From assembly GCA_035559595.1 (NCBI GenBank), contig DATMBF010000026.1, positions 1-64,000 of the forward strand: a stretch of DNA of 64,000 bases, in the 5' to 3' direction. The notes below the pieces were generated by a model. The model was not told the origin of the DNA. It saw nothing but the letters and a program-made list of their open reading frames with translations, and did no database searches. The position numbers were made by a program, and so were the translations under genes. Below are positions 9,353 to 17,980 of this stretch, piece after piece (position 1 is the stretch's first letter; each line of letters begins with the position of its first letter). The stretch comes from DATMBF01 sp035559595 (GTDB lineage: Bacteria > Bacteroidota > Ignavibacteria > UBA10030).

Positions 9353-9405
9353 GGTAGTTCCTCCCTGATTAGTGGGTTGTTCGTTGATGTACACTTTTCG
9401 TTCAT
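9349..9405 (-). CDS. Possible 18-codon leader peptide upstream of ftsZ
   Basis: An ATG at 9405 lies 5 nt after a near-perfect GGAGGA that overlaps the ftsA stop. It opens an 18-codon frame beginning MNEKCTSTNN and ending REELP. Its TGA overlaps the GTG start I choose for ftsZ (GTGA, 9349-9352). The arrangement would couple ftsZ translation to the small frame. It could also be the true 5' end of ftsZ broken by a one-base error. The peptide itself is not recognised. Confidence 0.4.
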   Translation of the reverse strand: MNEKCTSTNNPLIREELP

Positions 9406-9415
9406 CGTTCTCCTC

Positions 9416-10666
9416 CTACAGTTCATCAAACCAGGTCTTCATTCTATTGAAAATGTTCTTCAAGGATCCTTTCCCTTTGCCGTTCGACATTGCAGATGTA
9501 ATAGTAGAGCGATCGCGATGCTTGAGCTCATGGATCACAAGTCCGACTCCGGTTGCGTAGATGGGATTTTCGATTTCCCGCACAAGTCCGGCACCGAACC
9601 CTGTCGGAATTCCGATCTTCACTGGCATCCCGAGAACGTCGCGGGCAAGCTCGGCGGTTCCTTTAATGAGCGACCCGCCACCCGTCAACACCACACCGGC
9701 GGAAAGATGTTTGGAATACCCCGAGCGTTTGATCTCCATGGATGCGATCTCGAGGATCTCCTCCATCCGAGGCTGGATGACCTGGCAGAGCATCTGTTTG
9801 TCGATTTCGATAGGCGGTCTGCCGCCAATACCCGGCAAAACAATTGGTGCATTGTCGCTGATGGCGGGACCAAAAGCGAAGCCGTGCTCCTGTTTGAGTC
9901 GCTCCGCCTGTTCGGTGAGAATCCCAAGACCTTTTCTGATATCATCCGTTACCTTCTTGCCGGCAATTCCGATAACTGCGGTATGGCGAATTGTTCGCTC
10001 TTCGAAGACAGCCAGATCCGTTGTCCCGCCCCCAATGTCGAGAAGAGCGACGCCCACCTCTTTCTCTTCATCATCAAGGACTGCGTAGCTTGAGGCAAGC
10101 GGCTCAAGCACCATGTCGTTTACTTGTAAACCGGCACGTTGCACACATTTGTAGATGTTCTGGGCGGCTGTGACGAGGCCTGTTATGATGTGCACGACCG
10201 CCTCCATCCGAACGCCGGACATGCCGACAGGATCGTAAATTCCATCCTGTCCGTCGACAATGAACTGTTGAGGGATGACGTGAATAATCTTTCGATCGGA
10301 CGGAAGGGCAACTCGCTTTGTATCATCGATAAGCCGCTCAACATCCTCTTGCGTGATTTCATTATCCGGTCTGCTGATGGCGATGACGCCGCGGCTCTGG
10401 AAACTCTGGATGTGGTCTCCCGCGATGCCGACCGTGACGCTCGAGATCTTCACACCGGACTGTGCTTCCGCATCTTGCACTGCGACCTGAATGGATCGTA
10501 CGGTTTTCTCAATGTTGGTAACAACGCCGCGTGTAAGCCCGTCCGATGCACTTTTCCCGATACCAAGGATGCGAAGTTTGCCGGGATGCGTCTCGTCCGG
10601 CGAGGCAACGATGGCGCAAACTTTCGTTGTCCCGATGTCTAAACCGACTGCAATATCATTTGTCAT
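9416..10666 (-). CDS. ftsA: Cell division protein FtsA
   Basis: A 416-residue actin-like ATPase that tethers FtsZ to the membrane and recruits late division proteins. It begins TNDIAVGLDIGTTKV (phosphate-1 motif), has LDIGGGTTDLAVFE (phosphate-2) near residue 207 and an adenosine motif VLTGGGS near residue 335. The C-terminus is basic and amphipathic (NRMKTWFDEL), consistent with the membrane-targeting helix. The ATG is preceded by GAGGAA. It lies 18 bp downstream of ftsQ and just upstream of ftsZ. Confidence 0.96.
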   Translation of the reverse strand: MTNDIAVGLDIGTTKVCAIVASPDETHPGKLRILGIGKSASDGLTRGVVTNIEKTVRSIQVAVQDAEAQSGVKISSVTVGIAGDHIQSFQSRGVIAISRPDNEITQEDVERLIDDTKRVALPSDRKIIHVIPQQFIVDGQDGIYDPVGMSGVRMEAVVHIITGLVTAAQNIYKCVQRAGLQVNDMVLEPLASSYAVLDDEEKEVGVALLDIGGGTTDLAVFEERTIRHTAVIGIAGKKVTDDIRKGLGILTEQAERLKQEHGFAFGPAISDNAPIVLPGIGGRPPIEIDKQMLCQVIQPRMEEILEIASMEIKRSGYSKHLSAGVVLTGGGSLIKGTAELARDVLGMPVKIGIPTGFGAGLVREIENPIYATGVGLVIHELKHRDRSTITSAMSNGKGKGSLKNIFNRMKTWFDEL

Positions 10667-10684
10667 GGTAGTTCCTCTGGTTCC

Positions 10685-11446
10685 TTATGAAGATTTCGAT
10701 TGACCTCGTTCCGGCATCCAGCGTACAACAACCTGCTCCTCAAATCGAACATCGATGTACTGCAAGCGTTGCGGCCCTCGCTCTCGAACAACGGCGTTCC
10801 AAAATGCATCGAGCCGGGCAAGTTTGCTGACAACATTGCCACGACCGAAGAGAACGGGAATACCTTCTTCCGCAGAATATAGGATCAACTCTCCGCCCGG
10901 TCGGATCGATACTTCAGAGATCAAGTGATAAAGCTGTTTGTTAACAAGTTTTGCAGCGCTGAGAACATTCAACGCTTCCTGGACGCTCGGATGGCGAAGT
11001 TGAATGCCGGTTCCAACCTTTACCGATGCCGGTACACCCGTAATGATCGGCAGATCGAAAACTTCCCGGGAGACGGAGTGGGGCAAGACAAAGCCGTCTT
11101 CGTCAAGGTAGAGAATCTCCCCACGGTTGATCATTGCAATCGGCGAGCGTTCGACGACACTGATTTTGAGCGTTACCGGGAGATCCCGAGCCACGACAAC
11201 ATCTTTAATGAAATGATGACTGAGAACATCCTTCTGGATCACCATCAAGTCGATTTCATACATCCTCATTCCCTTCGTCACGTGTGCAAGCTGAAGAATT
11301 TCATTGATGTCAACGATTCGGTTTCCTTCGACGATGACCCGCTTGACCTTCAAGCTCGACTTCCACATATTTGCTGCGGCGACCAGAGCAATCAAAACGC
11401 CAAGGAGTGTAAGAAGCCAGAGTTTCTTTGATCGATACTCGCTCAT
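10685..11446 (-). CDS. ftsQ: Cell division protein FtsQ/DivIB
   Basis: A 253-residue single-pass membrane protein with a short cytoplasmic N-terminus and one transmembrane segment at ~9-27. A POTRA domain follows (VKRVIVEGNRIV, ~34-45), then the FtsQ beta domain (VVERSPIAMINRG). The family links early and late divisome parts (FtsB/FtsL). Its ATG overlaps the murB stop (ATGA at 11443-11446). Sequence conservation is low, so the assignment rests on domain order and position between murB and ftsA. Confidence 0.9.
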   Translation of the reverse strand: MSEYRSKKLWLLTLLGVLIALVAAANMWKSSLKVKRVIVEGNRIVDINEILQLAHVTKGMRMYEIDLMVIQKDVLSHHFIKDVVVARDLPVTLKISVVERSPIAMINRGEILYLDEDGFVLPHSVSREVFDLPIITGVPASVKVGTGIQLRHPSVQEALNVLSAAKLVNKQLYHLISEVSIRPGGELILYSAEEGIPVLFGRGNVVSKLARLDAFWNAVVRERGPQRLQYIDVRFEEQVVVRWMPERGQSKSS

Positions 11447-12360
11447 GCGACGTTCTCTTTTACTTCGGTCGGGAATCCGACAAGCTTCACTTCCAATTCC
11501 ATGAGAATGCCGGTGTACTGGTAGACGCTTCGTCGGGCAAGGTCGAGAAGTCTCGCAATATCATCGGCTTTTGCCCCGCCCAGGTTCACGATGAAGTTTG
11601 CATGTCGTTCGGAAATCTGTGCTCCACCGATCCGCTTTCCTTTCAATCCTACTTGCTCGATCAATTTTGCCGCATACGTGCCCGGAGGATTCTTGAACAT
11701 GCTTCCGGAATTCGGCAGCTCGAGAGGTTGCGTCTCATTTCGCTTCATGATGAGTTCACGCCGCCGCTGCTGAAGTTCTTCCTTGTTTCCCTTAGGAAGG
11801 CGAAAGCTTGCGCTGATCACAACATCGTTTTCAAAGCCGGAACGGCGATAGGAGAAATCACCCGCCTCTTTGGGGATTTTCTGAATCCTTCCATCACGGA
11901 GAGCTTCGACCTCGACAAGGTAGTCTGCCGTTTCGCCGCCGTACGCTCCGGCATTCATTACCACAGCACCACCGATTGTTCCGGGAATGCCCGGCAGCAT
12001 TTCGACACCCGCAAGACTGTGCTGAATGCAGAAATCGACGAACTTCGAGAGTCGGACACCTGCCTCGGCAACGATGAGGTCACCTTCTATCCGAAGTGCG
12101 TTGAATCCGCGTTCGAGATTGAGAACTGCCCCGCGAATGCCCTCGTCGCTCACGAGAAGGTTGCTCCCCCGGCCGATGATGAAATAGGGATACTCATGCC
12201 GTTTCAGGTAATCGACCAAGCGGAAGAGATCTTCCCGGTCGACCGGCTCCATATAGTAATCGGCCGGACCGCCCACCTTCATCCAAGTATAGCTTGAAAG
12301 CGGCTCGTTGACGCGGATGGTGCCTCGGAAGAACTCTTTGATTTCGCTTAGAGATATCAT
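11443..12360 (-). CDS. murB: UDP-N-acetylenolpyruvoylglucosamine reductase
   Basis: A flavoenzyme reducing UDP-GlcNAc-enolpyruvate to UDP-MurNAc with NADPH. I choose the ATG at 12360, which overlaps the murC stop (ATGA, 12357-12360), giving 305 residues; an upstream in-frame start inside murC is unlikely. The FAD-binding motifs YFIIGRGSNLLVSD and PGIPGTIGGAVVMNAGAYG are intact. The catalytic Ser lies in NSGSMFKNP, and the C-terminal RHANFIVN segment fits type-I/II MurB. It is coupled to ftsQ on the other side. Confidence 0.95.
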   Translation of the reverse strand: MISLSEIKEFFRGTIRVNEPLSSYTWMKVGGPADYYMEPVDREDLFRLVDYLKRHEYPYFIIGRGSNLLVSDEGIRGAVLNLERGFNALRIEGDLIVAEAGVRLSKFVDFCIQHSLAGVEMLPGIPGTIGGAVVMNAGAYGGETADYLVEVEALRDGRIQKIPKEAGDFSYRRSGFENDVVISASFRLPKGNKEELQQRRRELIMKRNETQPLELPNSGSMFKNPPGTYAAKLIEQVGLKGKRIGGAQISERHANFIVNLGGAKADDIARLLDLARRSVYQYTGILMELEVKLVGFPTEVKENVA

Positions 12361-13745
12361 CGTTCGTTCGTCTTGAACTGCGTCAGGAATTCCTCTCCGT
12401 ACTTCCAAATATCGCCGGCTCCCATCGTAATGACGATGTCCCCGCTCTTGACAATCTTTTTCAAAAAGGCCGGTACGTGCTTCTTGTCCGGCACGTAGTG
12501 TACCTCTTTATGGCCAAACCGTTTCGCTGCGTTTACGATGAGCTCACCGGTGACACCTTGAATCGGTTCCTCGCGTGCGGGATAGACATCCGTTACTACA
12601 AGCACGTCTGAGAGCAAGAACGATTTTCCAAATTCGTCATAGAAATCACGCGTTCTCGTATAGAGATGTGGTTGAAACACACAGACGACGCGCTTTCGCC
12701 ACCCGGCTTTTGCCCCCGCAAGCGTTGCACGGCATTCGGTAGGATGGTGCGCGTAGTCGTCGTAGAGCACGATGCCGTCCACCTCACCTTTCTTTTCCCA
12801 TCGCCGATAAACGCCGGTGAATTTCTCTATGCCACGTTTGATGCGTTCAAAGGGTACGCCAAGCTCGAGACCAACAGCGATTGCTGCAAGCGCATTCTGG
12901 ATGTTATGCCTGCCAGGAACCTGCAACGTCACAGCACCAAGATCCTTGTCGCCGCGAATGACCATGAATGTCGAAGTATTGTCTTTGTGGTGAATATCGA
13001 CAGCCTGCACATCTGCCTGTGGATTCAAACCGTAGGTGATGATTTTCTTTTTGCTGAGCAGCGGCATGATGTCCAGGAGCGCCGGCTCGTCCAGACACAA
13101 GACCACAAATCCATAGAATGGAACTTTGTTGGCGAATTGGATGAATGCGCCTTTGATGTCCTCCAAATCCCGGTAACAGTCAAGATGATCTGTTTCAAGT
13201 GTTGTGAGAACGGCAATTGTCGGGGTTATTGACAGGAACGAGCGGTCGAACTCGTCTGCTTCAACCACAATGAAATCGCCGTGGCCGAGCCGGGCGTTTG
13301 TTCCGCCGAGCCCGCTGAGTTTTCCGCCGACGATGACGGTCGGATCGAGGCCTCCTTCCATCAACACAAGACTCACCATTGATGTCGTGGTTGTTTTCCC
13401 ATGCGTGCCGGCGATACCGATTCCATACTTCAGCCGCATCACCTCTGCAAGCATTTCGGCGCGGCGGATTATGGGAATCTTTCTTCGTGTGGCTTCGATA
13501 ACCTCGGGATTTTCCATCGAAACCGCCGATGAATACACAAGAGCATCCACGTCTGGCGCAACGTTCTCCGATTTGTGCCCTTCGAAGATCGTGGCACCGA
13601 GCCTCTGGAGACGGTCGGTCACCTCGCTGAGTGTGCGGTCGGAGCCGCTGACCTTGAATCCCTGGTCGAGCAGAATCTCAGCGATGCCACTCATGCCGAT
13701 ACCACCAATCCCGACGAAGTGAATCTTTTTGATCGATGAAAACAT
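12357..13745 (-). CDS. murC: UDP-N-acetylmuramate--L-alanine ligase
   Basis: A 462-residue Mur ligase that adds L-Ala to UDP-MurNAc, the first peptide-stem step. It shows the N-terminal FVGIGGIGMSG nucleotide loop, the P-loop IAGTHGKTTTTSM (~111), DEFDRSF and the C-terminal ligase domain with DDYAHHP (~337). The ATG is at 13743-13745. The order murG - PH-like gene - murC differs from the usual direct murG-murC junction only by the inserted small gene. Confidence 0.96.
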   Translation of the reverse strand: MFSSIKKIHFVGIGGIGMSGIAEILLDQGFKVSGSDRTLSEVTDRLQRLGATIFEGHKSENVAPDVDALVYSSAVSMENPEVIEATRRKIPIIRRAEMLAEVMRLKYGIGIAGTHGKTTTTSMVSLVLMEGGLDPTVIVGGKLSGLGGTNARLGHGDFIVVEADEFDRSFLSITPTIAVLTTLETDHLDCYRDLEDIKGAFIQFANKVPFYGFVVLCLDEPALLDIMPLLSKKKIITYGLNPQADVQAVDIHHKDNTSTFMVIRGDKDLGAVTLQVPGRHNIQNALAAIAVGLELGVPFERIKRGIEKFTGVYRRWEKKGEVDGIVLYDDYAHHPTECRATLAGAKAGWRKRVVCVFQPHLYTRTRDFYDEFGKSFLLSDVLVVTDVYPAREEPIQGVTGELIVNAAKRFGHKEVHYVPDKKHVPAFLKKIVKSGDIVITMGAGDIWKYGEEFLTQFKTNER

Positions 13746-13796
13746 AGTCTCTTCCGTACACCTCTCTTGCGAGAAAACGTTGATTTCTCTTTGGCG

Positions 13797-14294
13797 TTAG
13801 CGTGCTTTTCGTCGTCTCATGCCGAAGTACCGCTTCTTAGGGGCCGGAACTCTCGAAGTGATCGCCTCCATCTCTCCAACAAGCTCATGATCTCGTTCGT
13901 ACCGACCGACCCGAATACGGAACAATCGTCGTCGGTTTTTTGTCTTGAACACCACTACCTGATAGCGTCCGGCTGTCTGGACGAGTCGTTCACGACCGAT
14001 GTGCATCCACTCAATATCATTGAGTGGAATTTCCCTCGTCCTGTTTCGACTGGAAAAAATAATAGCAGTATCGGTAACGATGAGTTTCCGGTCGCGCCAT
14101 CGGTTGAGGAGAAGACCGATCACCGAAACAATAAAGAACAAGCCGATGATGTAAAGAATCGGATCCCGGTAAATCACCGAGAATTGACCCTCGATGAAAC
14201 TCCCGCGAACGACAGCATACACCACAAGCGTCGCAAGGTAAATCAACGCCTGTTGATAATAGAAGTCGAGCTTGTATTTGAATGTTTTCTGCAT
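13797..14294 (-). CDS. Small membrane protein with PH-like domain, inserted in the dcw cluster
   Basis: A 165-residue protein with two hydrophobic segments (~15-32 and ~43-62). A basic, strand-rich cytoplasmic part of ~100 residues follows, containing KLIVTDTAIIF and IPLNDIEWMHIGRE, like bacterial PH (YdbS/YdbT-like) domains. It ends in a very basic tail (KKRYFGMRRRKAR). It is not a standard division-cluster member. It starts 12 bp after murG and ends 51 bp before murC in the same direction, so it is almost certainly cotranscribed. I infer a membrane-associated role near wall synthesis, with no known function. Confidence 0.65.
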   Translation of the reverse strand: MQKTFKYKLDFYYQQALIYLATLVVYAVVRGSFIEGQFSVIYRDPILYIIGLFFIVSVIGLLLNRWRDRKLIVTDTAIIFSSRNRTREIPLNDIEWMHIGRERLVQTAGRYQVVVFKTKNRRRLFRIRVGRYERDHELVGEMEAITSRVPAPKKRYFGMRRRKAR

Positions 14295-14306
14295 AAACCG
14301 CCGGTA

Positions 14307-15404
14307 TTAACGCTGAAGCTCCCGGATTTTCGATACGATACGTTCGCTTGCGTCAGATCTGCCAAGCTTCATGCTCGCTTCGCTCATTTCTTTTCTTTTT
14401 CTCCCGTCGTTCAACAGCGTTGTAATATTCTGCTTCAACGATTGCCTCACCTCATTGTCCGTTATCAGGATCGCCGCTCCTGCTTCTGCCAGGGTTCTTG
14501 CATTGACCGTCTGATGATCCGCCGCGGCATGCGGATACGGAACAAGAATAGCCGGCTTCCCCAATGCCGTAATCTCTGCAATGGTTGTGGCGCCGGCGCG
14601 GCAAACAACGATATCGGCTGCGGCATAGGCAAGCTCCATCCGGTCGATGAACGCGCCAATCCAGATCAGCGTTGAATCTTTGAACTTTTGCCTCAGCCGT
14701 TCATAATCCGGAGCGCCTGACTGCCAGATGAGTTGAATCCGCGCCCTCTCCAGTTCATGAGCAATTTCCATCAGAGCATTGTTGATCGATGACGCGCCGA
14801 GACTTCCGCCTACGATGAGGACAGTTGGCTTCGACGGATCCAGGTTGAAGAACCGGAATGCCTCCTCGCGCGAGGCGCCGAACAGCGACCGACGCACCGG
14901 CGTTCCGATTGTCTGAATGTCTCTGGCTTTCAGAATCCATTTCCGCGTTGCATCGAATGCGATGAACACTGTTTGTGCTCGACCGGCTAACAGCCGTGTG
15001 GTGACTCCGGGATAGCTGTTCGACTCATGCAGCACCAATGGGATGCCGAGAAGACTTGCAATGAATCCTATCGGCCCACAAACATACCCCCCTGTGCCGA
15101 CCACGACTGATGGTTTCAAACTTCGAATGAGAAAGAATGATTGAACGAGCGAAACAACAACTTTCAACGGAAACAGAACGTTCGAAAACCGAACAGACCT
15201 GTGAAACCCGCTGATCCAGATTGCTTTGAACTCGTACCCATGTTGAGGAACGACACGAGCCTCGATCTTTTCTTTCGTTCCGACAAAGACAATTCGGGCA
15301 TTGACGAGCTGTTTTCTAAGTTCTTCCGCAATCGCGAGCGCCGGAAAGAGATGGCCGCCTGTTCCTCCACTGGCAAATACGAATGTTGGAATTGATGTCT
15401 GCAC
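14307..15404 (-). CDS. murG: UDP-GlcNAc:MurNAc-pentapeptide-lipid GlcNAc transferase
   Basis: A 365-residue GT-B glycosyltransferase that makes lipid II from lipid I on the inner face of the membrane. The N-terminal loop FASGGTGGHLFPALA (~10-24) and the C-terminal UDP-GlcNAc-binding part (VCRAGATTIAE, ~260) are both present. The start is a GTG at 15402-15404, with a GAGGA about 11 nt upstream. It lies 18 bp after ftsW. Confidence 0.96.
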   Translation of the reverse strand: MQTSIPTFVFASGGTGGHLFPALAIAEELRKQLVNARIVFVGTKEKIEARVVPQHGYEFKAIWISGFHRSVRFSNVLFPLKVVVSLVQSFFLIRSLKPSVVVGTGGYVCGPIGFIASLLGIPLVLHESNSYPGVTTRLLAGRAQTVFIAFDATRKWILKARDIQTIGTPVRRSLFGASREEAFRFFNLDPSKPTVLIVGGSLGASSINNALMEIAHELERARIQLIWQSGAPDYERLRQKFKDSTLIWIGAFIDRMELAYAAADIVVCRAGATTIAEITALGKPAILVPYPHAAADHQTVNARTLAEAGAAILITDNEVRQSLKQNITTLLNDGRKRKEMSEASMKLGRSDASERIVSKIRELQR

Positions 15405-15422
15405 ACTCCTCGTTTTCCTCTG

Positions 15423-16586
15423 CTATCGCCGCACCGAACCGGCTTCAAGGGGTTGAAGCGGTACAACGCCATCAGGTAATTTCGTTGCTCGTGGGTGCAA
15501 GTCGGTATGCGCCGAGACGTTCAAAAGCACTCCCACGGCAAACGACGAGAACACCAGAGACGAACCTCCATAGCTGACAAACGGCATCGGTAATCCCGTC
15601 GTTGGGAGAAGTCCAAGTGTTACCCCGGCATTTACCAGCGCGTACAGTGTGATCGTGCTTGTGATGCTGATAGCGAGAAGTCGTCCGAAATAATCTTGCG
15701 CATGCTTTGCAATTTTGAATCCTCGCAGCATGATAAGCAGAAAGAGGGCCATGAATGCCAGAGTGCCAATGAGGCCATACTCCTCACCCACTATCGAGAA
15801 AACGAAATCGCCGTACGATTCGGGCAGGAAGAAGTCCCGCTGTTTGCTTTCGCCCGGACCCACGCCGAAGAGTCCGCCGCTGCCAAAACCAATGATTCCC
15901 TGTAAAAGCTGATAATTCACGTTGCCGTCTGAAGTTCCTGCAAGAAACGATTTGATTCGCTCAAGTCGATACGGCGCACTAACCATGAAAAGCAGAAGCA
16001 ATGGACTGATAAGGAGAATCGATCCCAGCCAATGCGTGAATCTCGCCCTGCTGATGAAGAGCATCACAAAACTGAGCAAAATAATCATCGCTCCCGCACT
16101 GAAGTTCGGCTGAGCCAACACCAGAGCGGAAACTCCACCAATCCAAATCACCATCGGCAAAAAACCTCTCTTGAAGTCTTTGATCATTTCACCTTTAGCT
16201 GCGATGAGGGTGCAGAGGTGAAAGAGAAGGGCGAATTTGGCGAACTCCGATGGTTGAAAGCTGAATCCGCCAAACCGGAGCCATCGTGCTGCTCCTTTGA
16301 TCTCTCCACCGCTCACAAGAGTCACGAGGAGAAGCAGAACGGCAAGAAGAACGGCGGGTTTTGTCAGTTTTCGATACTTTCGATAATTGATCGTGATTCC
16401 GGCAAAGAGGGCAAACAGAGCGACGAGGATTTTCAAAGCGTGAGAGTTGAGAAGCCGACTGCTCTCACCGAACTTCTCTAAGGCCCACGTTGCCGAGGCA
16501 CTGTAGACGACACCGAGACTGAGGACCATCAGCGTCAGAACGGCGATCAAGGTTGCAAAGTCAATATGGTTGCGTTGTGCATTCAT
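15423..16586 (-). CDS. ftsW: Lipid II polymerase FtsW (SEDS family)
   Basis: A 387-residue integral membrane protein with about ten transmembrane segments. SEDS proteins are peptidoglycan glycosyltransferases working with a class-B PBP, here FtsI from the same cluster. Signatures include FQPSEFAKFA, GEEYGLIG and PFVSYGGSSLV near the C-terminus. The ATG overlaps the murD stop (ATGA, 16583-16586). RodA is an alternative by family, but the position makes FtsW near certain. Confidence 0.94.
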   Translation of the reverse strand: MNAQRNHIDFATLIAVLTLMVLSLGVVYSASATWALEKFGESSRLLNSHALKILVALFALFAGITINYRKYRKLTKPAVLLAVLLLLVTLVSGGEIKGAARWLRFGGFSFQPSEFAKFALLFHLCTLIAAKGEMIKDFKRGFLPMVIWIGGVSALVLAQPNFSAGAMIILLSFVMLFISRARFTHWLGSILLISPLLLLFMVSAPYRLERIKSFLAGTSDGNVNYQLLQGIIGFGSGGLFGVGPGESKQRDFFLPESYGDFVFSIVGEEYGLIGTLAFMALFLLIMLRGFKIAKHAQDYFGRLLAISITSTITLYALVNAGVTLGLLPTTGLPMPFVSYGGSSLVFSSFAVGVLLNVSAHTDLHPRATKLPDGVVPLQPLEAGSVRR

Positions 16587-17938
16587 AATTGACGAACGAG
16601 TTCTTTGAAGACCATGCCGCGATGTTCGTAGTTTTGGAACCAGTCGAAGGAAGCACAGGCTGGAGAGAGGAGCACAACGTCTCCTGCCTTTGCCAGTGAC
16701 TGTGCAAGCCGGACGGCCTCATCCATTGAAGAGGCTTTTGTAGTTTCTTTGCGAGACCCGAACGCTGCCACGACCTTGTCGGCAGACTCGCCAATCGCCA
16801 CAATCGCTCGCACTCGCCTTTCTACAAGATCATGGAGTTTCGAATAGTCGTTGCCTTTATCACGTCCTCCGAGCAAGAGAACAATCGGTTCGTCGAAAGC
16901 CTGCAAGGCATACCAGACGGAGTCGACATTTGTGGCCTTCGAGTCGTTGACGTATCGGACGCCGTTTACGACTCGCACGAACTCCAACCGGTGCTCAACC
17001 CCCTTGAAGTTTCTCAGGGTTGCGCGGATCGAAGCAGGGCTCACACCGCACAATTGCCCGACCAGTGTCGCGGCCATCGCATTCGACAGGTTGTGCATTC
17101 CGGGAATCGATATTTCGTTCGTATGAATAATCTCCGTTCGCTTTCCGTTGAGTACGGTTATCATTTTCCCCCGATCTGTAAAAGCACCCTCATTCAATTC
17201 TCTTTGAATGCTGAATCCAATCTTCCGGCACTTTGCTGCTCCGACACTTCTGGCGGTCCATTGATCATCGGTGCTGGAGATCAGAATGTCATCGGACCGC
17301 TGGTTCATGAAAATGCGTGACTTCGACGCTGCATACCGCTCCATCGAATTCCCGTAGCGATCCATGTGATCGGGCGTAATATTCAAAATGACCGAAATCC
17401 AAGGCCGAAACGTCTCGCAATGATCGAGCTGGAAACTACTCACCTCCAAAACAGCAAGAGCTGCTTGATCCAGTTCCAGAACGACTGCGGAGAATGCCGT
17501 CCCAATGTTACCCGCAACAACATGTTTCTTTTTTGCATCGCCGAGAATCCTCCCGACCAACGTTGTTGTGGTTGTCTTTCCATTGCTGCCGGTAATTGCG
17601 ATGATGGGACAGGGGCAAAACCGGCTTGCGACTTCAAGCTCGCTCAGGACTCGAACGCCCCGTTTCTGGGCCTCAACAACAACCGGAGCGCTGCTGGGTA
17701 CGCCGGGACTGATGACCATCAACGAGCAATCATAGACGCGCTCGGTATGCGCTCCAAGCTCGAACTCGATTCCTGCTGCGCTGAGTTGTGAAACAAACGG
17801 CTGAAGTTTTTCGCCTTTTCCCGAATCGCTGACGAAAACTCGCGCGCCCTGGCGCTGAAGCAGTTTTGCAGCAGCAACACCGCTTCGTGCTGCACCGATA
17901 ACGGTGACGTTAGCATTTTGGAAATCACGAACATTCAC
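16583..17938 (-). CDS. murD: UDP-N-acetylmuramoylalanine--D-glutamate ligase
   Basis: A 451-residue Mur ligase adding D-Glu to the stem peptide. It shows the N-terminal VIGAARSGVAAA loop, the P-loop ITGSNGKTTTTTLVG (~115) and LDHCETFRPW in the central domain. The C-terminal motifs NDSKATN (~315) and LLLGGRDKG are also present. The start is a GTG at 17936-17938. It lies 42 bp downstream of mraY and is translationally coupled to ftsW. Confidence 0.95.
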   Translation of the reverse strand: MNVRDFQNANVTVIGAARSGVAAAKLLQRQGARVFVSDSGKGEKLQPFVSQLSAAGIEFELGAHTERVYDCSLMVISPGVPSSAPVVVEAQKRGVRVLSELEVASRFCPCPIIAITGSNGKTTTTTLVGRILGDAKKKHVVAGNIGTAFSAVVLELDQAALAVLEVSSFQLDHCETFRPWISVILNITPDHMDRYGNSMERYAASKSRIFMNQRSDDILISSTDDQWTARSVGAAKCRKIGFSIQRELNEGAFTDRGKMITVLNGKRTEIIHTNEISIPGMHNLSNAMAATLVGQLCGVSPASIRATLRNFKGVEHRLEFVRVVNGVRYVNDSKATNVDSVWYALQAFDEPIVLLLGGRDKGNDYSKLHDLVERRVRAIVAIGESADKVVAAFGSRKETTKASSMDEAVRLAQSLAKAGDVVLLSPACASFDWFQNYEHRGMVFKELVRQL

Positions 17939-17980
17939 AATCGTAGAGTCCGATTCCCAATCGGACGATTCGACTTCAGC

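Noticed and set aside
8501..10093. A 530-codon frame on the plus strand opposite ftsZ and ftsA
   Set aside because: It is antisense to two certain genes. Its product is Asp/His/Arg-rich with no domain, the pattern produced by codon bias of the true strand.
11428..12297. A 289-codon plus-strand frame opposite murB
   Set aside because: Shadow of murB; Cys/His-rich without motifs.
13767..14675. A 302-codon plus-strand frame opposite the PH-like gene and murG
   Set aside because: No recognisable domain, and it runs through the antisense of murG.
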